The notes below the pieces were generated by a model. That model was not told where the DNA came from and did no database searches. It was given only the letters and a program-made list of their open reading frames with translations. Source: Catenibacillus scindens (GTDB lineage: Bacteria > Bacillota > Clostridia > Lachnospirales > Lachnospiraceae). From it: DNA of 60,552 bases. The stretch is from NCBI RefSeq assembly GCF_014202115.1, contig NZ_JACHFW010000018.1, positions 1-60,552 on the forward strand, written 5' to 3'. This document shows, one piece after another, positions 35,515 through 44,765 of this stretch; position 1 is the stretch's first letter; every line of letters begins with the position of its first letter. The translations under genes and the position numbers were made by a program.

Positions 35515-37109
35515 TTCAGTATACAAACCCGGTGATCCGGGGATTTAATCCGGACCCAAGTGTGTGCCGTCGGGGCGATGATTTTTACATGACGGTCAGT
35601 TCTTTTGAATATCTGCCCGGACTGCCCATATACCACAGTAAGGATATGATCCACTGGGAAATGATCGGCCATGCTCTTTCCCGGCCGGAACAGATGGATT
35701 TTGAAGGCTCGATGGATAACGGGGGCATTTTTGCTCCCACCATCCGTTATCATAATGGCTGGTTTTATATCAGTACGACGAATGTAAGCCGTCCTGGAGG
35801 CATGGCACCCGGCGGTACGGCGAACTTTATTATCCGGGCAAAAGACCCTGCCGGAGAATGGTCGGAGCCTGTTTGGATCATGCAGAACGGTATTGATCCG
35901 GATCTGTTTTTCGATGATGACGGCAGAGTTTATTTTACAAGTACTGCGGATATTTCTGAAAACGGTGTTAATAAATCCGCAACGCAGATGTGCGAAATTG
36001 ACATTGAAACCGGCGAAAAAAAGACAGAGAGCCGGATCATCCATTATGGCTGCGGCGGCCGTTTCCCGGAAGCGCCTCATATTCTGAAAAAAGACGGGTG
36101 GTATTATATTATGCAGGCCGAGGGCGGAACGGAAAGCGGTCATATGGAAACTATTTCCCGGTCAAAAAATGTGTGGGGACCTTATGAAGGCTGCCCCCAC
36201 AATCCGATCCTTACTGCCCGGGACGCCAACGTAGCTCCCCTTTTTGGCATTGGACACGGTGATCTTGTGGATGATAAAAATGGTCAGTGGTGGATCGCAT
36301 TTCTATGCTGCCGGTTAAGCGCTCAGTATTATCATCATCTTGGCCGGGAGACGGCGGTGGCTCCTGTAGAATGGATAGATGGCTGGCCGGTTGTGAATAG
36401 GGGTAAAATGCCTGTGGATAAAATGGTCATTGACCGTGAACCGCTGTGGATAAATGATGAAAGTTTTTCTGACGTGGCCATTCCAAGTCCCCACACAGAT
36501 TTTTCCCGTGGACTTCCCGGGGAGTGGGTCAGCATTCGCACTTATTTTAAAGATTATGAGATCAGTCCAAAAGGGCTGAAGCTGCGGGGCAATGCGTATG
36601 CCTTTAAAGATAAAAAAACTCCGGCGTTTTTGGGGCGGCGGCAGCAGGATTTTGAATGCCGCATGGAAGTATGTATGGATTTTGATCCTGCCGGTGAAAA
36701 CGAGGAGGCGGGTATTGCCCTGATGCACCGCCACGACGGCCATATGGAGCTTGTAAAGACGGTGCGAAACGGCCGGAAGGTTCTTCTTCTCCGCCGCTGC
36801 TGCGGGGATATGACAACAGAAACTTTTGTCGGCCTTCCGGAAAATCTTTCCGGCAATCTTTGCCTGCGCATTGTGGCGGACCGTTATGACTATGAATTTT
36901 CCTACAAAGGGGAAGACGGTCAATATGCAAAGGTCAGTACGGCCCAGACGAAAATGCTGTCCTCAGAAGTTGTGGGCGGCTGTATGGGGACATGGGTTGG
37001 TATCTATGCCTCCGGGAATGGCCGGACCTGTAAATCCCCGGCCGTCTTTCAATGGTTTGAGTATGAAATCTTGCCGGAAAAACCTTTGCGTCCCCTTTAT
37101 GGCGATTAA
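35511..37109 (+). CDS. glycoside hydrolase family 43 (beta-xylosidase/alpha-L-arabinofuranosidase)
   Basis: 532 residues, cytoplasmic. N-terminal five-bladed propeller with base Asp15 in GFNPDPSV, NGGIFAPTIRYH (transition-state Asp replaced locally by the family's I-D-P segment GIDPDLFFDDDG), and acid Glu187 in RFPEAPHILK. The C-terminal beta-sandwich (~330-532) is typical of XynB-type GH43. The ATG at 35511 overlaps the binding-protein stop by four bases. It hydrolyses xylo- or arabinoxylo-oligosaccharides brought in by the transporter (inference from family and operon). Confidence 0.93.
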   Translation: MIQYTNPVIRGFNPDPSVCRRGDDFYMTVSSFEYLPGLPIYHSKDMIHWEMIGHALSRPEQMDFEGSMDNGGIFAPTIRYHNGWFYISTTNVSRPGGMAPGGTANFIIRAKDPAGEWSEPVWIMQNGIDPDLFFDDDGRVYFTSTADISENGVNKSATQMCEIDIETGEKKTESRIIHYGCGGRFPEAPHILKKDGWYYIMQAEGGTESGHMETISRSKNVWGPYEGCPHNPILTARDANVAPLFGIGHGDLVDDKNGQWWIAFLCCRLSAQYYHHLGRETAVAPVEWIDGWPVVNRGKMPVDKMVIDREPLWINDESFSDVAIPSPHTDFSRGLPGEWVSIRTYFKDYEISPKGLKLRGNAYAFKDKKTPAFLGRRQQDFECRMEVCMDFDPAGENEEAGIALMHRHDGHMELVKTVRNGRKVLLLRRCCGDMTTETFVGLPENLSGNLCLRIVADRYDYEFSYKGEDGQYAKVSTAQTKMLSSEVVGGCMGTWVGIYASGNGRTCKSPAVFQWFEYEILPEKPLRPLYGD

Positions 37110-37127
37110 TTATGGGAGGAATTAAAA

Positions 37128-37919
37128 ATGGCAGTTTTAACAACACGTTTTTCTTCAACGGCGCTGATCGGAAAAGTAACCCTTACTGCAGTCATTCCGT
37201 TTGAAAATTATGGGGATTTCCCAAACTTTAATGAACATCCCTATGATCTGAAAAAACCTATGCGTACCCTCTATCTTCTTCATGGGATCGCATGTGATGA
37301 ATATGAGTGGCTCTGGTACTCCCAGATTGCCAAGTTTGCCGAAGAACACAGGATTGCCGTAATTATGCCCTACGGTAAAAATAATTTTTATATTGATAAT
37401 GATCCGGTGGAACGGTGGAGTAAATTTGTGGGACAGGAACTTGTAGAAATGACACGGGGGCTCTTTCCTTTATCCCACCGCCGGGAAGATACATACATCG
37501 GCGGCTTTTCCATGGGAGGCTATGGCGCTATCTGCAACGGCCTGAAATATAATGATACATTCAGTCGTATTATCGCTCTCTCCAGTTTCCTTGATCTGGA
37601 TACGGTGATCAACTCTACGGATGACACGCCTATAGAAACATCAAAGAGGAGTCATTTTAACCGGCTTTTTAAAGGCGATGTGTCAAAAATTCCCGGAAGC
37701 GACATGGACCCGCGGCAGTTATATCTTGACTGTAAGCTTCCGGTAAAGATCTATATGGCCTGCGGCCTGCAGGACGGTCTCCTTCTGGGCAACCGGGATT
37801 ACCGCAATTTCCTCCAGGAACATGACGCCGATCTTCACTATGTGGAATCTCCCGGCGCTCATGACTGGGATTTCTGGAATCCGGCCATAAAAGACGCCAT
37901 AGAATGGCTGGATCAATAG
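37128..37919 (+). CDS. esterase (esterase D / tributyrin-esterase fold), probable acetyl-xylo-oligosaccharide esterase
   Basis: 263 residues, alpha/beta hydrolase of the PF00756 esterase type. Nucleophile Ser128 in GGFSMGGYGA, terminal His in SPGAHDWDFW, oxyanion region LHGIACDEYEW. No signal peptide. GGAGG precedes the start, 18 bp after GH43. Its place with GH43 and a sugar-binding protein suggests removal of acetyl or other acyl groups from imported xylo-oligosaccharides. Followed by a strong terminator. Confidence 0.88.
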   Translation: MAVLTTRFSSTALIGKVTLTAVIPFENYGDFPNFNEHPYDLKKPMRTLYLLHGIACDEYEWLWYSQIAKFAEEHRIAVIMPYGKNNFYIDNDPVERWSKFVGQELVEMTRGLFPLSHRREDTYIGGFSMGGYGAICNGLKYNDTFSRIIALSSFLDLDTVINSTDDTPIETSKRSHFNRLFKGDVSKIPGSDMDPRQLYLDCKLPVKIYMACGLQDGLLLGNRDYRNFLQEHDADLHYVESPGAHDWDFWNPAIKDAIEWLDQ

Positions 37920-37945
37920 ACGATAATTTAATACAGGCGTCCTCC

Positions 37946-37983
37946 AAAAACCCCCTCTGCAAGCTGCGGCAGAGGGGGTTTTT
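37946..37983 (+). terminator. terminator of the binding-protein/GH43/esterase operon
   Basis: AAAAACCCCCTCTGC is perfectly complementary to GCAGAGGGGGTTTTT across an 8-nt loop. Confidence 0.93.
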
Positions 37984-37991
37984 CATTGATT

Positions 37992-38086
37992 CGTTCTGAA
38001 AACTTCGGCTTTGCGGCGGATGTATCCCAATTTGGAACAGAGACAGCGTTCAGCAGCAGTTGGATGAATGGAAAGCATCCAGATGA
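37992..38086 (+). pseudogene. fossil of a sugar-binding lipoprotein gene (two C-terminal fragments)
   Basis: 37992-38042 reads RSENFGFAADVSQFGTE, matching RSENFGFASDVSQFGTE near the C-terminus of the lipoprotein at 44766. Immediately after, one frame over, 38045-38086 reads SVQQQLDEWKASR and a stop, matching that protein's last residues. About 40 intervening residues and everything before are gone. This is a deletion remnant of a fifth or sixth paralog, now lying between the terminator and GH30. Confidence 0.85.
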
Positions 38087-38122
38087 GAGATATAAAATTA
38101 GGGAAAAAGGGGTGGATGAAAA

Positions 38123-39454
38123 ATGAAATGGATATCAACAACCCGGAAGGAGTATTGGAAGGAGAGAATAATTGGCCCGGAAAACGTACTGGATGAAAAT
38201 AAAATGACGTTGACGGGAGAAAAGGGACAGACAATCAAGGGCTTTGGCGGGTGTTTTAATGAATTAGGAGCTATTGCTCTTGAAAAAACAGATGATAAAG
38301 GCAGGGAACAGATTTTCCAACAACTATTTTCAACAGAAGAGGACAGTTGTCATTTTAACTTCTGTCGAGTACCCATTGGCGCCAGTGATTATGGGGCAGA
38401 GTGGTATAGTCTGAACGAATATGATGAAGACTATGCAATGGAACATTTTTCTATAGATCGTGACAGAAGGTATCTTATACCTTATATTCATAAGGCTATG
38501 GAAAAACAGCCTGATCTGACTTTATTTGCTTCGCCGTGGAGTCCCCCCACATGGATGAAAGCACCAAAGGCTTATAATTTTGGACAGATAAGGATGGAGG
38601 ACAGAGTTTTAAAAGCCTATGCTCTTTATTTTAAAAAATTTGTGGAAGCATATAAGCAGGAAGGGATCAATGTAGAACAAGTCTATGTCCAAAATGAAGT
38701 TTTTGCGGATATGAAGTACCCATCCTGTAAATGGACAGCTCAACAATTAAAAATTTTTATCAGAGATTATATAGGCCCATTATTTAAGCAGTCAAATATG
38801 AATACACAGATTTGGCTGGGAACGCTTAATGGCCCGGAAGATTCTCTGTATATACCGGGAGCGGGAATCCAGGTGGATAATTATAATCGCTATGTGGATG
38901 CTATTTTGTTTGATAAAGATACCCGGAAATATATTTCCGGTATAGGTTATCAGTGGTCCGGGCGCAATGTGATTTCCAGGACATATGAGAGCTGGCCTGA
39001 GATCCCTCTTGTACAGACGGAAAATGAGTGTGGTACCGGAGAAAATTCATGGGAATACGCGGAGTATGTTTTTGGATTAATGCACCGCTATTTTCACGAA
39101 GGAGTCATTGCCTATACTTATTGGAATATGGTACTGGAAACCGGCGGATCAAGTACATGGGGATGGCGGCAGAATAGTATGGTTACTATTGATCCGAAGA
39201 ATGGACAGGTAATATTTAATCCTGAATTTTACGCAATGAAGCATTTCAGCGCATTTGTACAGCCGGGAGCTGTCTTGCTGAAGACCCGCGGTCATTGGAA
39301 CAGTGTCACAACTGTATTTCAAAATCCAGATCATTCTTGTGTCGTTGTTGTACAGAATGCGCTGGATCAGGAAATGCCGTTTACTTTTTCGGGGTGTGAC
39401 AAGAGTTTCACTGCTGTTCTTCCTCCAAATTCTATGAATACATTTGTCTTTTGA
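38123..39454 (+). CDS. glycoside hydrolase family 30
   Basis: 443 residues without signal peptide. N-terminal GFGGCFNELGA, acid/base Glu192 in YVQNEVFADM, nucleophile Glu300 in VQTENECGTG, and a C-terminal beta domain ending in NSMNTFVF. Family 30 covers glucosylceramidases, beta-glucosidases, beta-xylosidases and xylanases; in this locus a xylosidase/xylanase or beta-glucosidase role on imported oligosaccharides is likely. GGGGTGG precedes the ATG. Flanked by terminators, so monocistronic. Confidence 0.92.
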   Translation: MKWISTTRKEYWKERIIGPENVLDENKMTLTGEKGQTIKGFGGCFNELGAIALEKTDDKGREQIFQQLFSTEEDSCHFNFCRVPIGASDYGAEWYSLNEYDEDYAMEHFSIDRDRRYLIPYIHKAMEKQPDLTLFASPWSPPTWMKAPKAYNFGQIRMEDRVLKAYALYFKKFVEAYKQEGINVEQVYVQNEVFADMKYPSCKWTAQQLKIFIRDYIGPLFKQSNMNTQIWLGTLNGPEDSLYIPGAGIQVDNYNRYVDAILFDKDTRKYISGIGYQWSGRNVISRTYESWPEIPLVQTENECGTGENSWEYAEYVFGLMHRYFHEGVIAYTYWNMVLETGGSSTWGWRQNSMVTIDPKNGQVIFNPEFYAMKHFSAFVQPGAVLLKTRGHWNSVTTVFQNPDHSCVVVVQNALDQEMPFTFSGCDKSFTAVLPPNSMNTFVF

Positions 39455-39481
39455 TCTTGGTTTATAATGATGTTATTTTAT

Positions 39482-39521
39482 AAGGAGCCGACATAGTCTT
39501 TTCAGATTATGCCGGCTCCTT
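39482..39521 (+). terminator. terminator after GH30
   Basis: AAGGAGCCGACATA pairs with TATGCCGGCTCCTT (one wobble). The T run after it is short. Confidence 0.7.
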
Positions 39522-39589
39522 CTTGACGGGAAATCTGCCTGTGTTTTAAAATAATTTTAATAAAAAATTTCAGGGTGGGGGCCAGTCAG

Positions 39590-41932
39590 ATGATCGATAT
39601 AAAGATACTCAGTCATTTTCCTTCGGATGAAAAAATTCATACGGACGTAGTACTGATTTTTGTGTTTCGGGGGGCCGTAGCCCTTACGACACCGGAACAA
39701 TGCAGACTTTTGAAAAAGGGAGAAATCTATATTGTTAATTCCAATACGCCATATAGTATAGATATCAGAGATGAAGGCATTCTCTGTCTGCTATATATCC
39801 AGTATAAAAGGCTTTGCCGCATATTGGGAGTTTCGGATATATGTTTTGAGAACAAAATGTCAGGATGGTCGCGGATAGAGATCAAAGAATTTGATGATTT
39901 ACTCAATGGGATCATCAGTATTTATGTCCACCATATTGGAAAAGAAAGATGCCTGTTTGAGGCGGCCAAGTGGAAGCTGCTGGATTTCCTTATTGAACAC
40001 TGCGCAAAAGAACAGGAAGGAGATAGGGAGAAATCCACACAGTCTTTTTTAGTACAATATGTACAGAAAAATTATATGAACGAAGTGACGGTTCAACAGG
40101 CAGCGGAAGCTGTACATATGTCCGAGTCTGCTTTTTATCGATACTTTAAAAAAACTTTCGGCGTTTCCTTTATGCAGTATGTCAATCAGACGCGTATGGA
40201 AGCAGCCGCTGAAATGCTGGTGAAAACAGGAAAATCTGCCCTGGAGATTGCCCTGGACTGTGGTTTTGCAAATGCCTCTGTATTGGGACGGAATTTTAAA
40301 AATCATTTTGGCTGTACGCCAAAGGAGTATCGAAGAAAATATATGGAATCCGGGCAATATCCGGAGGAAGAGGAGATGTCCTGGAATTATGTGAAGGATT
40401 TCATGGAGAAGGAGGGCATTGACGGAAGAAAGGCGCTTGCAGTAAAAGCCCGGGCAGATGTGAGAGAAAAAAGAGTCTTTGTCAATGTATGGAACCAGGC
40501 TGTTAATATCGGTCCGGCAAGATATGTACTTCTTACAAAAGTTCAGGAACATATATTAATGCTTCACAAAGAATTGAAGTTTAAATATATTCGTCTGTGG
40601 AATATATTTTCGACCCGGATGTTTTTCAGAAAATCCCATCAGACCACACAGTTAAATTATCAATATGTGGATGACGTCCTGGATTTCTGCGTGAAAAATC
40701 ATATTTATCCACTGATTGATCTGGGGAACCGTCCGGAGACAGTTCCCGGGTCAGAAAAGGATCTTTATAAAGATGTCCGGCAGGATATGGGAAGCAGTCA
40801 TGTGATTTTTCAAAGTCTGGAGGAATGGTATGCTATTGTGGGAGGTTTTGTGGAGCATATTGTTACACGATACGGGAACAGTGAGGTTGCCCATTGGATT
40901 TTTGAACTGTGGCAGGATATGAGCGGAAATGATTTTTATGGAATACAGGGCTATTTTACAGTGTTGGATTCGGTCATTCGTCTCATCAAAGATAAAATTC
41001 CTGAAGCCAAAGTCGGCGGAGGCGGCTGGGGTGGAGAGAAACAGTTTGTGGAAGGCTGTCAGGGAATTTTAAAAATGAAAAACAGGCCGGATTTTATTTC
41101 TCTGTATCTTTATCTGATCCACCGGGACGATATGCAGGATACGAATGTCAGGCAATACTACGAAAAGGATTATATGAAAAATATTCTTGAAAATTGGACC
41201 GGGATTATGAAAAGTATGGGGCTTGAAAAGATTAAACTGTATGTGACAGAGTGGAATCTGAGTATTGAAAATCATAATTATTTTAATGACAGTTGTGGAA
41301 AAGCGGCGATGATGCTGAATGTGATGATCGAGTGTATGTTCAGCCTGGATATGGGCTGTTATTTTTCCGGGACAGACCGGACGCTGTCAGATTATGATTC
41401 GATTGGGATTCTGGATGGAAATCTGGGGCTTATAAGCAAAGCCGGATTGAAAAAGCCATCCTGGTATGCTCTGAAATTTATGGGAAAGATGGGGAATTTC
41501 CTTATTGACAGAAACAAAAATTACCTGATTACGGCAGACGAAGATGGAAATTACCAGATTCTGATTACAAATTTCAAAAATTTCAGTCTGGATTACAGCG
41601 CCGGATTCAGTGAAAATCTTTCAGTCCGGGAAATGGATTATATTTATGATAATGATGATGCTATGAATCTGGTATTGACACTTACCCATCTGCCGGAAAG
41701 TCAGTATATCCTGAAAAAATACAGCTTTGGAAAAGAAGCAAGGCAATGCCTCAGTACCTATGATATTCTAAAGAAAAAAACAATCCTGGATCAGGATGAT
41801 ATAGAACTTCTGAAATATATACTGACTCCCCAGGTATCTGTAGATATTCAAAAATGCTCAGAAGGAATACTTTCTCTCCATGAAACAATGGAGGCCAATA
41901 GTTTTTGTTTTGTGGAAATTGCTAAAATTTGA
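39590..41932 (+). CDS. AraC-family regulator fused to a GH39-like domain, second copy
   Basis: 780 residues, same layout as the gene at 31343: cupin-like sensor ~1-125, AraC helix-turn-helix ~155-260 (MSESAFYRYFKKTFGV and ALEIALDCGFANASVLGRNFKNHFG), then a GH39-like barrel. The acid/base motif reads WIFELWQDM (436-444), so the position expected to be Glu is Asp443; the nucleophile VTEWNLS is kept (Glu554). The ATG at 39590 follows a G-rich ribosome site; a GTG five codons earlier is possible. It is followed by a terminator and then by the GH106-like gene, a likely target. That both copies carry the same Glu-to-Asp change argues for selected function as sensor. Confidence 0.9.
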   Translation: MIDIKILSHFPSDEKIHTDVVLIFVFRGAVALTTPEQCRLLKKGEIYIVNSNTPYSIDIRDEGILCLLYIQYKRLCRILGVSDICFENKMSGWSRIEIKEFDDLLNGIISIYVHHIGKERCLFEAAKWKLLDFLIEHCAKEQEGDREKSTQSFLVQYVQKNYMNEVTVQQAAEAVHMSESAFYRYFKKTFGVSFMQYVNQTRMEAAAEMLVKTGKSALEIALDCGFANASVLGRNFKNHFGCTPKEYRRKYMESGQYPEEEEMSWNYVKDFMEKEGIDGRKALAVKARADVREKRVFVNVWNQAVNIGPARYVLLTKVQEHILMLHKELKFKYIRLWNIFSTRMFFRKSHQTTQLNYQYVDDVLDFCVKNHIYPLIDLGNRPETVPGSEKDLYKDVRQDMGSSHVIFQSLEEWYAIVGGFVEHIVTRYGNSEVAHWIFELWQDMSGNDFYGIQGYFTVLDSVIRLIKDKIPEAKVGGGGWGGEKQFVEGCQGILKMKNRPDFISLYLYLIHRDDMQDTNVRQYYEKDYMKNILENWTGIMKSMGLEKIKLYVTEWNLSIENHNYFNDSCGKAAMMLNVMIECMFSLDMGCYFSGTDRTLSDYDSIGILDGNLGLISKAGLKKPSWYALKFMGKMGNFLIDRNKNYLITADEDGNYQILITNFKNFSLDYSAGFSENLSVREMDYIYDNDDAMNLVLTLTHLPESQYILKKYSFGKEARQCLSTYDILKKKTILDQDDIELLKYILTPQVSVDIQKCSEGILSLHETMEANSFCFVEIAKI

Positions 41933-41965
41933 GATTAAAAAAAGATAAAAATATAGTTTTTAACT

Positions 41966-41995
41966 AAAAAGTCGTCTGAAACAGGCGGCTTTTTG
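41966..41995 (+). terminator. terminator after the second AraC-GH39 gene
   Basis: AAAAAGTCGTCTG pairs with CAGGCGGCTTTTT (wobbles) with a 3-nt loop and trailing T. Confidence 0.8.
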
Positions 41996-42102
41996 TTATA
42001 GGTCTCAAAAGCAGCGTAAATCAGTAAATAAACTGACAGTACAGGATGAGACGATAAAAAGATAATTTTCTATAATGATAAAAAACGAAAGGGAGGGATT
42101 TT

Positions 42103-44760
42103 TTGGATCGAATATTAAAAGAACTGGATTCAGGCAGCGGAGAAAAATATTTGATGCCCTTTTTTGACTTTGCGGAGGGGACGGATAGGGCGACTGTTCG
42201 AAAAAGGCTGGAAATGCTGAAAAGTATGGGAATCGAGAGCATGCTTGGCAGTCCCCGAAGCGCAGAATACATGGGATGGGCCTTTTGGCAGGATATGGAT
42301 ATTATGGTTGAAGAATTACAGAGGCTGGATATGACTTTCTGGATTCAGGATGAGCAGACATATCCTACAGGACAGGCCAACGGCTGGATACTTCGCCGAT
42401 ATCCTCAGCACAGAAAATTGCTTGTTGACCGCAGGTATGTTGACGCGGTGGGGCCGTTGCCGGGAGCCTCTTTTCCGGTGGCATGCTGGATGAATCCCAA
42501 TAATATTAAAGATCTTGTGACTTTAATCTGCAATGAACCGGATGATGGGGAATATGGAGGGGCAGCGGGGAACACGGTCCGTATGAAAAGTTTTATTCAG
42601 AATATTCCGGATAATGAGCTTCTTCATGTAGTTGCCTGGAGAAAAGACGGTTCCACAGGAGAATTGCTGGGAGACGGTGTTGATCTGACGGAGAATGTGA
42701 AAGACGGCTGGCTGTACTGGGATGTGCCGGAGGGAATATGGAGCATATTTATTATTTTCCGCACCTATCGCTGCCGCAGAAACCGGGATTATTTTAATAT
42801 TATGGACAGGGATTCGGTAAAAGTTCTGATCGAAGCCTTGTATGAACCTATGTATGACAGATATCATGATATTTTCGGAACGACTTTCAGAGGATTTTTC
42901 AGTGATGAAACAGAATTTGGCAATATGCCTGGCTTTAATCTCCACAGAAATGAAAGCAGCGCTATTGGAAAAGTGAAGGATCCTCTGCCATGGTGCCGGG
43001 AACTGGAACAGCGGCTGGATCAGACTATGGATGGAGCATGGAAAAATCTCCTGCCCCTTTTATGGGAAAAAGGACCTGAAAAGCCGATGTCTCTCATTCG
43101 GTTTACCTATATGGATCTTGCGACTCAGCTTGTGCAGAAAAATTTTTCCCAGCAGATCGGAACATGGTGTCGGGAACATGGCTGTATGTATATCGGACAT
43201 TTTGTAGAGGATGCGGGAAATCATGCCCGTCTGGGCGCCGGCGCCGGACATTTTTTCAGAGCTGAGTATGGAATGGACATGGCAGGAATCGATGTGGTAG
43301 AAAATCAGATCCTTCCCGGCCATGATTATCATGTATATAACTGGGGACATGGCGAATACAGCGGAACAGAGTTTACCTATGCCCTTGCCAAATTGGGAGC
43401 CTCAGCGTCTCATATTGATCCCAAAAAGAAGGGAAGAACCATGTGCGAGGCCTTTGCCGCCTATGACAGCGGACATGGGTTGAGAGATTTTAAATGTGTT
43501 GTGGATAATTTAATGAGTCGGGGTGTTAATTATATTATGCCTAATTTCGGACTGGCTCCCGATGCCTTTGGACCTTTGATGGAACATCGGATTTTTCCGC
43601 AAATGACAAAATATATGACCCGCATATGCCGTCTGCATCAGGAGGGCATACATATTGCCCCTGTAGCTGTTTTGTATCACGGTGAAGCGGAATGGGCCGG
43701 GAACTATATGCCCATGCACGAACCGCTGAAAGTGCTGGCTCAGTCCCAGATCGACTGTGATATTTTGCCTATGGATGTCTTTTGTTATCCTGAAAGATAT
43801 GAAACACAGGTCAGAGGCCGTAAATTATATGTTAATAAAGAAGAGTATCACGCATTAGTGATTCCGACAGTTGAATTTATGACGTCAGCCTATGTCCGCA
43901 CTCTGGCAGCACTGGATTTACCGATATATTTTATTGATAAACTTCCGGAGCATATCATTGATGCTGATGACAGTGAACTGGATACATTATCAGATTGTTC
44001 TGTTGTTTCTCTGGATGGCCTGGGATATGCCCTTGAGCAATGGGCGGATATTTCTTTATCCTCTCCGGTTCCTGGATTAAGATATTATCATTACCGCCGC
44101 CGGGAATTGGACAGCTATATGTTTTTTCAGGAAGATCCCTGGCATGAGGCAGAAACGGACATTTTCTTTAAAGATCACAGACCTTGCGTGCTTTATGATG
44201 CTTTAGAGGGAAAATATTACAGAGCAGAACCGTTAAAAACAGAAAGGGGGACACAGATTCATTTAAAATTAAGGCCTCTGCAGACGCTATTTGTGTTTTT
44301 TGGCGATGTGGATGATATAGAAACTGTGCCGCCGATTGAGATTGAAGCGACGGTGGAACCGGAGTTATTCTGGACGGTGGCTGTTGCCGAGGGAAGCCGG
44401 TACCCGGAATTTGGTCCCGCAAAACCTCTGGATACACTGAAAAATATGGGGGCAGCCGATGGACTTCAGGAATTTAACGGAACGCTGAGATACGAAACAG
44501 AATTTTTATGGGATGGAAAACCTGCGCTGATTGATCTGGGGCACGCGGATGAAATGGCAGAGATTTGGCTGAACGGACAGTTTATAGGCAGAAAGTTTCT
44601 GTCACCCTATATTTTTGATTTGTCAGATGCCCTGGTCAAAGGCAAGAATCATTTAATTGTGGATATTTCAGCGCCTCCCAGAAATCAGGACAGTCAGAAT
44701 ACTGTATATACGCCGTATGGATTAATGGGGCCGGTAAAATTTTTATATACAAGGGGGTAA
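42103..44760 (+). CDS. large glycoside hydrolase, GH106-like (alpha-L-rhamnosidase type)
   Basis: 885 residues, no signal peptide. The N-terminal region (MLGSPRSAEYMGWAFWQDMD), the central barrel (FRGFFSDETEFG, FVEDAGNHARLGAG, GVNYIMPNFGLAPDAFG) and a C-terminal galactose-binding-like beta domain (AEIWLNGQFIGRKFLSPYIFDLS) resemble the Glyco_hydro_106 / rhamnosidase-like group. Activity is unproven; many such proteins are uncharacterised. The start is TTG with GGGAGGGA five bases upstream; a TATAAT lies at 42071-42076. It runs into the next binding-protein gene five bases after its stop, so one operon. Confidence 0.78.
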   Translation: MDRILKELDSGSGEKYLMPFFDFAEGTDRATVRKRLEMLKSMGIESMLGSPRSAEYMGWAFWQDMDIMVEELQRLDMTFWIQDEQTYPTGQANGWILRRYPQHRKLLVDRRYVDAVGPLPGASFPVACWMNPNNIKDLVTLICNEPDDGEYGGAAGNTVRMKSFIQNIPDNELLHVVAWRKDGSTGELLGDGVDLTENVKDGWLYWDVPEGIWSIFIIFRTYRCRRNRDYFNIMDRDSVKVLIEALYEPMYDRYHDIFGTTFRGFFSDETEFGNMPGFNLHRNESSAIGKVKDPLPWCRELEQRLDQTMDGAWKNLLPLLWEKGPEKPMSLIRFTYMDLATQLVQKNFSQQIGTWCREHGCMYIGHFVEDAGNHARLGAGAGHFFRAEYGMDMAGIDVVENQILPGHDYHVYNWGHGEYSGTEFTYALAKLGASASHIDPKKKGRTMCEAFAAYDSGHGLRDFKCVVDNLMSRGVNYIMPNFGLAPDAFGPLMEHRIFPQMTKYMTRICRLHQEGIHIAPVAVLYHGEAEWAGNYMPMHEPLKVLAQSQIDCDILPMDVFCYPERYETQVRGRKLYVNKEEYHALVIPTVEFMTSAYVRTLAALDLPIYFIDKLPEHIIDADDSELDTLSDCSVVSLDGLGYALEQWADISLSSPVPGLRYYHYRRRELDSYMFFQEDPWHEAETDIFFKDHRPCVLYDALEGKYYRAEPLKTERGTQIHLKLRPLQTLFVFFGDVDDIETVPPIEIEATVEPELFWTVAVAEGSRYPEFGPAKPLDTLKNMGAADGLQEFNGTLRYETEFLWDGKPALIDLGHADEMAEIWLNGQFIGRKFLSPYIFDLSDALVKGKNHLIVDISAPPRNQDSQNTVYTPYGLMGPVKFLYTRG

Positions 44761-44765
44761 ATAAT

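Noticed and set aside
36554-36930. Arg/Pro-rich minus-strand frames within the GH43 gene
   Set aside because: Shadow frames of a confident coding region with biased composition.
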